A stretch of 64,000 bases of DNA from Roseimarinus sediminis (GTDB lineage: Bacteria > Bacteroidota > Bacteroidia > Bacteroidales > Prolixibacteraceae): assembly GCF_050433125.1 (NCBI RefSeq), contig NZ_JBNPXV010000009.1, positions 1 to 64,000 of the forward strand, given 5' to 3'. Shown here in pieces: positions 53,290-61,645 of the stretch. How positions within the stretch are numbered: position 1 is the stretch's first letter; every line of letters begins with the position of its first letter. Under the pieces are notes generated by a model. The model was not told the origin of the DNA. It saw only the letters and a program-made list of their open reading frames with translations, and did not search any database. The position numbers and the translations under genes were made by a program.

Positions 53290-53376
53290 CAATAATACGT
53301 ATTTTTAGCTGAACCTGCCTGTTCATATTAGCGGATAAAAAATGAAAAAATGTTTTCATCTTGTGTTTACACGAAA

Positions 53377-53384
53377 TAAATTTG
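53377..53384 (+). promoter_or_regulatory. -7 box for the OmpA-type gene
   Basis: TAAATTTG, matching TAnnTTTG, 60 bp before the ATG at 53445. Confidence 0.45.
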
Positions 53385-53444
53385 CAAATTACGCAGTTTT
53401 ATAAGAAAAACCTTGATATTACTTAGTAGCAAAAAACAAACAGT

Positions 53445-54470
53445 ATGAGAACAAAGATAATTATTTCGACCCTGATGCTTTTGGGGGTATTTTATTCATG
53501 TGTGCCGTTAAAACAGCTGGATGAGAATAAGAAATATGCCGAAAGCCTGCAGGACAGCAACGAGCTGTTAAAGGAACAAAACCGTGAGCTAACTGTTGAA
53601 AACCGCGAACTCGACGCACAGGTGATGAATTTGCAAAAACGTTTTCAGGAGTTGGAAAAGCGGGCTGAAATGCTTAAGGAAAAGGCAAATGATCTGGAAT
53701 ATAATAATCAACAGTTGTCACGTAACGAGGCAGAACTTGAAAAACAAATTGAGCTGCTAAAAGCCGGTAGTTCGGATGAAATATCCAGTTTGCTAAGCGA
53801 ATTACAGAAAATGCAGGAAGATCTTCAGGAAAGAGAAGATCGTGTTAAGCAGGCCGAGAAATTACTTGCGCAGCAACAGCAAAGGTTGCATGATGCCGAA
53901 GAAGCCCTGACGCAAAAAGAAAAGGAGCTGGCCATGCAGCAGGCGCGATTGATGGAATTGCAGGATGCGCTTGACCGTCAGAAAAGTGCAGTGAACGATT
54001 TAAAGGAAAAACTGAACAATGCCCTGAGAGGTTTTTACGATCAGGGGCTTTCGGTTTACGAGAAAAATGGAAAGGTATATGTTTCGCTGGAAGAGAACCT
54101 GATGTTTAAAACCGGCAGTTATTCAGTTGACCCTGAAGGGCAGAAAGCACTCGAAAGTCTGGGTGAGGTATTGGCCAATAATCCAGGAATCAACATCATG
54201 GTTGAAGGGCACACCGATAACGTTCCACTGAACGGAGCTGGTCAGGTGAAGGACAACTGGGATCTGAGTGTAATGAGAGCTACCGCTGTGACCAAAATAA
54301 TTCTGCGAAATCCATCGATCCATCCGCAACGAATTACTGCAGCCGGACGAAGCGAATTTGTTCCGCTCGATGAAGCCAATACCCCCGACGCCCGAAGAAA
54401 GAACCGTCGGACCGAAATCATTCTTACCCCCGATTTGAGCGAAGTATTGGAAATAATACAGTCGAACTAA
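53445..54470 (+). CDS. OmpA-family lipoprotein with coiled coil
   Basis: A 341-residue lipoprotein (lipobox VFYSC). A long charged coiled coil (about 30-200) leads to a C-terminal OmpA-like peptidoglycan-binding domain (about 215-335): LMFKTGSYSVDPEGQKALES, VEGHTDNVP and the R-rich RRKNRRTEI end. It anchors the outer membrane to the cell wall. Its coiled coil resembles the shorter lipoprotein at 39822. Confidence 0.88.
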   Translation: MRTKIIISTLMLLGVFYSCVPLKQLDENKKYAESLQDSNELLKEQNRELTVENRELDAQVMNLQKRFQELEKRAEMLKEKANDLEYNNQQLSRNEAELEKQIELLKAGSSDEISSLLSELQKMQEDLQEREDRVKQAEKLLAQQQQRLHDAEEALTQKEKELAMQQARLMELQDALDRQKSAVNDLKEKLNNALRGFYDQGLSVYEKNGKVYVSLEENLMFKTGSYSVDPEGQKALESLGEVLANNPGINIMVEGHTDNVPLNGAGQVKDNWDLSVMRATAVTKIILRNPSIHPQRITAAGRSEFVPLDEANTPDARRKNRRTEIILTPDLSEVLEIIQSN

Positions 54471-54489
54471 AACCCATACAAGGTAAGGG

Positions 54490-54530
54490 CAGCACCACAA
54501 GAAACAACAGAGTTCTTGTGCTGCTGTTTT
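54490..54530. terminator. Bidirectional terminator
   Basis: CAGCACCACAAGAA (54490-54503) pairs with TTCTTGTGCTGCTG (54513-54526, one mismatch), with a T-run after it. It lies between convergent genes. Confidence 0.8.
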
Positions 54531-57290
54531 TTATTCAACATAGTAGTTGTATAAGTAGCCATCGGGACTCCCAACCAGCAGATTAAAATTGCTGAGTTCC
54601 TCACTGATAAATCCAATACTGAATTCGGTGCATCCCTCCAGCGGAAATCCCGGGTGATTGTTACCCTTGGCATCGATCAGATAAATTTTATTGGCACTTT
54701 TACTGGTCAACCCTATCTTCTTTTGATTGCGGGAGAAAGTATAGATATTGGGTTGGTGTGACAAGGTGTTTTCGAAAGTCTTGTTTAGTAAGGTACTTCC
54801 GCTGGCTTCTATTATTTTTAGTTGTTTGTCGCTTACAAAGATGTATTCCGATACATTGTCGGAATCAATATCACTGAGTGTAAAGTAATGTTTTTGATTT
54901 CCAATGCCTGTTTCAAGTACTTTGTGCGTACCGTCGAAATAAGTATAATGTATGCGACCTTCGGTATCGGTTGTCACCATTCGGGGTTCATGGGTATTGG
55001 TTCTTTCCTCCAGATAAATGGTATTGCCTGAGTGGGCATAAACTTCGTTTGTTTGAACTCTGACCGTTCCTACCCGATGTAAAACATAATCCTTCATTCG
55101 GTCGCTTGCAACAAGGTAATCTTTTCCATCGACCCTAAAATGCTGTACCGGATGTTTTACTTCATGATCGGTGGTAAAAAGGTTCCAGCCTTCGAGTAGT
55201 TTGCCGTTGATGTCGTAGGCGTAGATCTTACGGTCGGTGCAGGCTACAAAGAAGCGATAGTCCTTGTTATTGTCATAATCGAAGATGGAAACTCCGTTAC
55301 TTGCTTTTGCCCTGAAGTTAAGTGGAAAGTTCTTCACATTATTCCCGTTGCGGTCAATCAGGTAGAGTTTGTTTTCGGTATTAAAAAGATATTGTAATTT
55401 GCCATTGTTGAAGTAATCGATTTGATGTACTTCGCCCATGATCGGAGCATCGAGTCGTAATTTCCATAGGATGCGTCCAACATTGTTTATCAGGTAGAAA
55501 TTGTTTTCATGATCCTGAATAACAATTTCTTTATTCAGTCGGTCGTAATGATTAAGCACAAAGCGGGGTTTGAAATCAAACGAAGCTTCGAGATGGCTTT
55601 GCCATATGGTTTGTGGTTTGGCTTTTATTTCCTCGCTGAAAGTTATGCAACTGTTGTTATATACCATGTTGTTGGCCGACATAAGCTGCCATGCGAAAAA
55701 TCTGAACTTGCGAAGATGGTCATTGGCTGTAAGTTGCCCGGCAAGTTCGCTGTTGAACAGAAGCCCGGCTATCGGGAGCGAAATGGAGGTATTTGAAAAG
55801 AATTGTACATTGCTTCGGCCATTCAGATTCGATTTGAACTTGTTGAAATCGATGTTCGACGAAAGGGTTTCACCCAAAACATTGGAATGGACAGCTTTGG
55901 CTACCGTGCGGAAGGAATCTCCAAAAATGAGATAGTTGTCATATACGGTAAACCATTCGGCCTTAATTCCGGCATACAATTTACCAAACAACAATTCAGG
56001 AAGCCCGGGATAGGGAAAACGATGGATGCTGAAACTGGTTTGGTTATCAATGCTGTAGCTTTGCTCCCAGTTTTGACTACCCTTGCCTTTTGATTTGAGA
56101 TAACTTTGTTGAAATTCGAGCACCTGGGTGAAGGCAGTGCTGCCACTTTTGGTCTTCACTGCCCAGATTCTCCCGTTAGTTGGTGCCGACTGATCAACAT
56201 TGATAGCTGCCATGGCGGTCTCTTCGTCTATAAATGATGCAAAAAGTTCCTGGATGACTGTTCCTGTTTCTTTTTGAATATTTAAAAGTTGGTCCTGTCT
56301 TTGAAAATAGAGATTGTGTTTCTTTAAATAATCTTCATATTTATTGAAGAAGGATGAAATATCAGAAAGGCTTATGGAAATGAAGAAGGCTGAAGAAGCA
56401 GGGAGTACCTCGTCGATTCGGCTTTGTACAGCCTGCTGGTGCTGAAGTATTTCGCTGAAGTAATCATTTTCGTTGTCGCCAAGAGTAAATCCGCTCATCA
56501 TTATCTTTTCATCATCCAGTTGAATGTCGATTTCGGATAATGCAGCATAACGGCTCAAAAGGTCGGTTTTTGAAGCAATCGATTTTGAAAAGAAGCGGGT
56601 TGCTAATTGCTTTGTATGCTGATGATTGATGAAGGTGTTGATGTCGGCTTGCTGACCAATCGTCTTCAGCAGTGGCTGTAACGCATCGCTGTAGGCGCTA
56701 TGGTCGGCATTGAGCTGTCTGATGGACTCCTCGATTAACAATGACCGATCGCTCAGCATGATTATTCCTTTGTGTAAAGCAGTGTAAAAGGTAAAACCAG
56801 CCGTCGTGATTTCGTACAGCGCTACTTTGTTGTATTTGTTGGCAAGCAGCTGGCTTTGATGGTCGTTTTTAATGCTGTTCAACAGTTTTTGATACTGATC
56901 GCTATCATCGTTGTTTTTAACTGCCCGGAGAACAAGTGCGTTGATCTGCTCACGACCGCTGTGATTCAGTGATACAATTACTTCGTTTCCTTTGAGCACC
57001 TTGTAAAACACAGGTTGGTCCTTAGCCAAAGCGTTGATTTTATGAAGCATTGCAAAGATTGAGGCTTCACGTGTACTGTCATGCAGGGTTTGAATCATCT
57101 TATTGGTATTGAAATGTTCAATAAAATCGACTGGTTTGTTGATTTTAAATACCAAAGGTGACGATTGAGGAATTGCTTTGAAAACATTGGTATTACCAAT
57201 GCTTTCACGGGGTTTAAGAAAGCCCCACCAAAGTACAGCAAGTACTAAAACAACAATTGACCCGATGATGTAAATTGTACGCTTCGACAT
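54531..57290 (-). CDS. Large single-TM protein (DUF3352-like plus propeller)
   Basis: A 919-residue protein with one N-terminal membrane segment (TIYIIGSIVVLVLAVLWWGF). The following part (about 30-540) resembles the DUF3352-type substrate-binding-like proteins (VFKAIPQSSPLVFKINKPVD). The last 350 residues look like PQQ/VCBS-type propeller strands (LYLIDRNGNNVKNFPLNFRA and IYAYDINGKLLEGWN). No catalytic motif seen. It follows the barrel gene by 40 bp in the same operon. Confidence 0.65.
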   Translation of the reverse strand: MSKRTIYIIGSIVVLVLAVLWWGFLKPRESIGNTNVFKAIPQSSPLVFKINKPVDFIEHFNTNKMIQTLHDSTREASIFAMLHKINALAKDQPVFYKVLKGNEVIVSLNHSGREQINALVLRAVKNNDDSDQYQKLLNSIKNDHQSQLLANKYNKVALYEITTAGFTFYTALHKGIIMLSDRSLLIEESIRQLNADHSAYSDALQPLLKTIGQQADINTFINHQHTKQLATRFFSKSIASKTDLLSRYAALSEIDIQLDDEKIMMSGFTLGDNENDYFSEILQHQQAVQSRIDEVLPASSAFFISISLSDISSFFNKYEDYLKKHNLYFQRQDQLLNIQKETGTVIQELFASFIDEETAMAAINVDQSAPTNGRIWAVKTKSGSTAFTQVLEFQQSYLKSKGKGSQNWEQSYSIDNQTSFSIHRFPYPGLPELLFGKLYAGIKAEWFTVYDNYLIFGDSFRTVAKAVHSNVLGETLSSNIDFNKFKSNLNGRSNVQFFSNTSISLPIAGLLFNSELAGQLTANDHLRKFRFFAWQLMSANNMVYNNSCITFSEEIKAKPQTIWQSHLEASFDFKPRFVLNHYDRLNKEIVIQDHENNFYLINNVGRILWKLRLDAPIMGEVHQIDYFNNGKLQYLFNTENKLYLIDRNGNNVKNFPLNFRAKASNGVSIFDYDNNKDYRFFVACTDRKIYAYDINGKLLEGWNLFTTDHEVKHPVQHFRVDGKDYLVASDRMKDYVLHRVGTVRVQTNEVYAHSGNTIYLEERTNTHEPRMVTTDTEGRIHYTYFDGTHKVLETGIGNQKHYFTLSDIDSDNVSEYIFVSDKQLKIIEASGSTLLNKTFENTLSHQPNIYTFSRNQKKIGLTSKSANKIYLIDAKGNNHPGFPLEGCTEFSIGFISEELSNFNLLVGSPDGYLYNYYVE

Positions 57291-57330
57291 GGCATGATAG
57301 TTTGTATAAATTTAACTGAACGTTGAAAAA

Positions 57331-58305
57331 TTACTCATTCTTAAAATTATCCCTGTAAAAAGGCAGCCGCTCCTGACGTTCTTTTTTTGAGCTCTGCTGA
57401 TGAAATTTTGAGTAATACGAACGATAGCGGTTCGAGAACCAGGGCATGTGTTCTCTCCGCTTTTGTTTATGCGTATCAAAGTTAAAAAAGTATGTCAAAC
57501 CAAACAGAAATTTTGCCGTCATATCGTAAACCCTGATGCGGTATTCATTAGTCATGTTATCGGGCACATCAGGACTTAATTCCCGGTTGTAATTATGAAT
57601 ACCATCGAGATTATCGGCACCAATCAACTGAAGGCTGGTTTCGGCCGAAATGAATAATCGTTCGCTTAACTGATAATTTAGTCCGAAAGCAGGACTGAAA
57701 AAGTTGTGCGTGTCTTTTCCTGTATTTGGATAGCGTCCCTTTAAATAAAGAGGATGCGTCAGGCCGGTGAATTCATAGCTGGCAAAATCCTTGAATCCCA
57801 GTTCCGATGAAGGGAAGGCCAGACCAATTCCCAATTTGAGGTAGATATTCATCTTTAAGTATCCTTTGGACCATGAACTGAAATTGATGAAATTGTATTT
57901 GAGAAAGAGGGTAAAGTTGGTCAGGTCTGAGTCGTAGTAAATGGGGTAGGGTTTGAAATCGACATTTTCGTTGTTAAAATCATTGTGGAGCATCAGCCAG
58001 TTAACATTCGCTGAGTTATCCTTAAAACCTTTGTAGTTTGAAACACCGAACTCCATGCCAATGTCGAGACCATCCCAAACCATTTTTGCAATTTGGAGGT
58101 TGATACCCCAATCGGACATATTATTCATGTCATTACTCGACCCACTGAAGTCGATGTTGACTTCATTGAGCAGAGCGGTGCGTCCTACCTGAAAAGTGAC
58201 GTTCCAGTTGGTTTCAAAGTTGTTATCGTCGGCAACCCAGCCCTGTGCCAACAAATTTGTATTCACCCCCCAAAATAATAATATCCCTAATAAAAGTTGC
58301 CTCAA
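57331..58305 (-). CDS. Outer-membrane beta-barrel protein
   Basis: A 324-residue protein with a signal-like N-terminus (MRQLLLGILLFWGVNTNLLA) and many amphipathic aromatic strands. The start appears to be TTG at 58305; no in-frame ATG precedes the signal region before a stop. The C-terminal tail is lysine/arginine-rich (KFHQQSSKKERQERLPF). Expressed together with the 54531-57290 gene. Specific family not recognised. Confidence 0.7.
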   Translation of the reverse strand: MRQLLLGILLFWGVNTNLLAQGWVADDNNFETNWNVTFQVGRTALLNEVNIDFSGSSNDMNNMSDWGINLQIAKMVWDGLDIGMEFGVSNYKGFKDNSANVNWLMLHNDFNNENVDFKPYPIYYDSDLTNFTLFLKYNFINFSSWSKGYLKMNIYLKLGIGLAFPSSELGFKDFASYEFTGLTHPLYLKGRYPNTGKDTHNFFSPAFGLNYQLSERLFISAETSLQLIGADNLDGIHNYNRELSPDVPDNMTNEYRIRVYDMTAKFLFGLTYFFNFDTHKQKRREHMPWFSNRYRSYYSKFHQQSSKKERQERLPFYRDNFKNE

Positions 58306-58399
58306 GTTGCTATCGTTGCTATGTATTTAACCCAATTGGCAATAATTGACGACGGTCGGAAAACAGTTCTCCCCTCTATTAACCCCCGCAGTCGGTATT

Positions 58400-59656
58400 T
58401 TATTGTCTTCGTACTTCCGAAGCGTCAACAAGCTTATACAATTTGTCTGCTCGTCTGATTTTTTCGCCTACAAGTATAGAACATTTAGCCCCTTTGGGCG
58501 CTGTGTCGACTTTTTGAAGGTCGACCCTGATTTCGTTTACCACTGTTTCGATCACACCGGTAGTTGGGCCGGTAATCATAATTTTGTCACCAATACTAAT
58601 TTTTTGGGTTTCAATTTTAAATTCACCCACTTTAATGTTTGCGAAGTAGTTGAGGCTTTTCCCAATGTATATTTTGCGTTTCGAAGCCTGCGATCCATAG
58701 TTTTTACTCCATTCACCCAGTCTTTGTCCAAGGTAATACCCATCCCAGAAACCACGGTTAAAGACCGTTGCAAGCCGCTGGTCCCAATCTGCAATTTTTT
58801 CATCGTTAAATGTACCTTGCAGATAGGCTTCGGCAGCTTCGCGGTAGCACGAAACCACTGTTTTAACATATTCGGGAGCCCTGGCTCTTCCTTCTATTTT
58901 TAATACGCTCACTCCTGCATCCAGTATTTTGTTCAGGAAATGTATTGTTTTCAGATCCTTGGGCGACATCATGTATTCATGGTCGATCTCTATTTCCTTC
59001 CCGGTTTCCTTATCGGTAACAATATAGGCCCTGCGACACACCTGCATGCAGCTGCCACGGTTGGCCGATGAATTCATTTCGTGCAGGCTGAGATAGCATT
59101 TGCCTGAAGTGGCCATGCATAGTGCGCCATGTACAAACATTTCAAGTTGAACCAGTTTGCCCGATGGCCCGGTTATGTTTTGTTCTTTTATTTGACGGCT
59201 TATTTCCCAAACTCTTCCAATGTTCATTTCGCGGGCGAGCACAATGACGTCGGCAAACTGTGCATAAAACTTCAGCGCCTCAAAGTTGGTGACATTGAGT
59301 TGAGTTGAAATGTGTATTTCGATACCAATGCGCTGTGCAGTCATGATGGCAGCCATGTCGGATGCAATGATGGCTGAAACGCCTGCGTTTTTTGCAGCCC
59401 GGATTACTTCTTCGAGTTTTCCAAGCTCATTATCGAAAATGACGGTATTAACGGTGAGGTACGATTTAACCTTGTTTTCTTTGGCTATCGATGCAATTTT
59501 TTCCAAATCGACAAGGGTGAAATTATTTGATGAACGGGCCCTCATATTGAGCTGTTCAACACCAAAATATACTGATCCGGCACCTGCCTGAATGGCAGCT
59601 CTTAAAGATTCATAGGAGCCGACAGGGGCCATTATTTCAATTTCTCTATTCTCCAT
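58400..59656 (-). CDS. Peptidase U32 family (TrhP/YegQ-like)
   Basis: A 418-residue U32 protein. The signature block EMFVHGALCMATSGKCYLS and the cysteine cluster RGSCMQVCRRAY match the family (compare TrhP, which contributes to tRNA uridine hydroxylation, and YegQ). Other landmarks: MAPVGSYESLRAAIQAG at the N-terminus. ATG 59656 is used; 59662 is an alternative and a TTG at 59677 is unneeded. Confidence 0.88.
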   Translation of the reverse strand: MENREIEIMAPVGSYESLRAAIQAGAGSVYFGVEQLNMRARSSNNFTLVDLEKIASIAKENKVKSYLTVNTVIFDNELGKLEEVIRAAKNAGVSAIIASDMAAIMTAQRIGIEIHISTQLNVTNFEALKFYAQFADVIVLAREMNIGRVWEISRQIKEQNITGPSGKLVQLEMFVHGALCMATSGKCYLSLHEMNSSANRGSCMQVCRRAYIVTDKETGKEIEIDHEYMMSPKDLKTIHFLNKILDAGVSVLKIEGRARAPEYVKTVVSCYREAAEAYLQGTFNDEKIADWDQRLATVFNRGFWDGYYLGQRLGEWSKNYGSQASKRKIYIGKSLNYFANIKVGEFKIETQKISIGDKIMITGPTTGVIETVVNEIRVDLQKVDTAPKGAKCSILVGEKIRRADKLYKLVDASEVRRQ

Positions 59657-59769
59657 CCACATTAAAATTTGGGTCAAAAATATACATTTTATCCCTTTAA
59701 TAACTGATCGTTATCCATAATTTGAAAAAAGCGATTGGCGGGTAGGAAGAGGATGGGATTTATAGATAA

Positions 59770-59793
59770 AAAAACCAGCCGAAGCTGGTTTTT
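59770..59793 (-). terminator. Terminator after hemD
   Basis: AAAAACCAGC (59770-59779) pairs with GCTGGTTTTT (59784-59793); the loop on the minus strand is TTCG, followed by T residues. Confidence 0.8.
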
Positions 59794-59794
59794 A

Positions 59795-60541
59795 TTATTT
59801 CTTTCCTAGTTTCTTAATGTATTGTTCAAGCGCCATGGTCATTGATGGTGCTTGCGGGTTAGGTGCCTGAATGTCAAGTCGTAATCCTGCTTCTTTTACT
59901 GCCTGGGCGGTTGATGGCCCGAAAGAGGCAATTTTGGTGTCGTTTTGTTGAAATTCGGGAAAGTTCTTAATCAGTGATTTAATTCCCGAAGGACTGTAAA
60001 ACACTAAGATGTCATAGTTCACATCTTTCAAATCGGAAAGATCGCTGCTAACCGTTTTGTAAAGGATGGCTTTGGTGTACGATACCTTCGCTTCATCAAG
60101 CAGTTTCGGAATTTCAGGCTTATGAATGTGTGATAAGGGTACCAGGTACTTTTCGTCGTTGTGTTTTTTTATTATTTCAACAAGTTCGGAAAATTTACCG
60201 TCACCATAGAAGATTTTTCTTTTACGGTACACAATGTATTTTTGCAGGTAGAAAGCAGTGGCTTCCGAAATGCAAAAATATTTAAAAGAGTCAGGTACCG
60301 TAATCCGCAACTCGTTGCAGATCCTGAAAAAATGGTCAATAGCCGTACGGCTGGTAAAAATTACCGCCGAATGGTCGAGGATATTCACCCTGTTTTGTCT
60401 GAACTCTTTTGAAGAAACCTCTTCGACCTGAATAAAAGGCCTGAAATCGACCTTTACATTGTTTCGTTCGGCAAATTCAAAATAGGGTGAGCGAGCCGAA
60501 GTCGGCTCTGGTTGGGACACTAGTATTCTCTTGATTTTCAA
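59795..60541 (-). CDS. hemD: Uroporphyrinogen-III synthase
   Basis: A 248-residue HemD-like protein with the low-conservation two-domain pattern (ILVSQPEPTSARSPYFEFAE; VIFTSRTAIDHFF; VFYSPSGIKSLIKNF; TKIASFGPSTAQAVKEAGLR). It makes uroporphyrinogen III for heme. The start is TTG at 60541; no better codon is seen. It sits beside DUF4271, a frequent Bacteroidota arrangement. Confidence 0.85.
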   Translation of the reverse strand: MKIKRILVSQPEPTSARSPYFEFAERNNVKVDFRPFIQVEEVSSKEFRQNRVNILDHSAVIFTSRTAIDHFFRICNELRITVPDSFKYFCISEATAFYLQKYIVYRKRKIFYGDGKFSELVEIIKKHNDEKYLVPLSHIHKPEIPKLLDEAKVSYTKAILYKTVSSDLSDLKDVNYDILVFYSPSGIKSLIKNFPEFQQNDTKIASFGPSTAQAVKEAGLRLDIQAPNPQAPSMTMALEQYIKKLGKK

Positions 60542-60572
60542 AACCTAATACTTTAGAAGGTTCTACATATTT

Positions 60573-61340
60573 CTATTCTCGCCACAAAATCCTCCACACT
60601 AGCAAAAGGGGTAAAATTTCGAGGGTACAAAGGTATAAAATCAAATAGTAAATAGAAAAATCTTTTTTTACTAATATATTTAATCCTCTAAACAGGCTGA
60701 TGGCGCTGAATAAGAGTACAATTGCAAAGCCTAAAACGAACAGTGTATTTAACAGTATGCCTTCTGAAAGGAAGAGCAGAACCGCAAGTGGAAGCATAAA
60801 AATACCAATAATTCGGTGACCCGAGTCGACATTGAAAAGGTATTCATTTATCTCCTGTTCGTTTTTAAAAAGAAATCCGCTCAGTTCGTACAGCACCGTT
60901 TTTATATTAATAAAAGCGTAAAGCAAGGTAAGGTTGAGAAGAAAGAGCAATAAGCCGGGATAGGTTTCCAGGTGAAAAAAGTGAATTTCTACCTGGTATA
61001 AAAACAATGAACTTGCCAGAAAAAATAACAAATTGAGACGAAATGAGGGATGAATAATATTGGCTGCCTTTTCACGATAAAGCCTGTTGGCTGTCTGATA
61101 ATTTATTCCTGACTGTACAAGCGAGAGCAGATATTTTCCCGATGTGGTTCTAACCCAGGCTAACAATGCCATCATCACAACGAAAATAAGAACTGCCCAG
61201 TTGGCAACATATGGTTTTTTAGGAAGTGCACTAAGCGGTACACCGGATTCGAAATGAAGTATTTGCAGGTTTGCCAGCGTGTCAGGCAAACTATTGATGG
61301 TCACCACTGAATCAGATAAATTGAAATCGAGAGGCAGCAT
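60573..61340 (-). CDS. DUF4271 family membrane protein
   Basis: A 255-residue membrane protein with about six segments after an N-terminal non-membrane part. It matches the Bacteroidota-specific DUF4271 family, usually encoded next to hemD as here (31 bp gap). Function unknown. Confidence 0.8.
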   Translation of the reverse strand: MLPLDFNLSDSVVTINSLPDTLANLQILHFESGVPLSALPKKPYVANWAVLIFVVMMALLAWVRTTSGKYLLSLVQSGINYQTANRLYREKAANIIHPSFRLNLLFFLASSLFLYQVEIHFFHLETYPGLLLFLLNLTLLYAFINIKTVLYELSGFLFKNEQEINEYLFNVDSGHRIIGIFMLPLAVLLFLSEGILLNTLFVLGFAIVLLFSAISLFRGLNILVKKDFSIYYLILYLCTLEILPLLLVWRILWRE

Positions 61341-61458
61341 ATATTAAAATTTGAGATCAAAGATAACATTAATTTTGATCGAAATATAAAATGCTGTGAT
61401 CATCGACCGACGGTAATTGGGTGAGATTTGCAAGAATTTATTTGGGTAGCGACTCGTT

Positions 61459-61644
61459 TTAGTTAAGGTGCCTGCGTTCGAAGCAGCTCATATTTTCATA
61501 TTGTTCCATTAACATGCTTAGCCTTTTGGCTTCATCATATTCTGGTGAGCCAGGATTTGCATCACAAATCTCGAGAAAGCGGATGATGGCTTTCCGATAT
61601 TCATCTTCTGTTAGAATTCTTTCCTGCATATAAAAATAAGTCAT
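61459..61644 (-). CDS. Orphan HigA-like N-terminal domain protein
   Basis: A 61-residue protein whose core (ILTEDEYRKAIIRFLEICDA, NPGSPEYDEAKRLSMLMEQY) resembles the N-terminal dimer/toxin-interaction part of HigA-type (COG5499) antitoxins, but no helix-turn-helix follows. No toxin gene is adjacent. It starts at ATG 61644, one base after the polA stop; ATG 61629 would give 56 residues. It may be a decayed antitoxin or a small protein that borrowed the fold. Confidence 0.65.
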   Translation of the reverse strand: MTYFYMQERILTEDEYRKAIIRFLEICDANPGSPEYDEAKRLSMLMEQYENMSCFERRHLN

Positions 61645-61645
61645 G

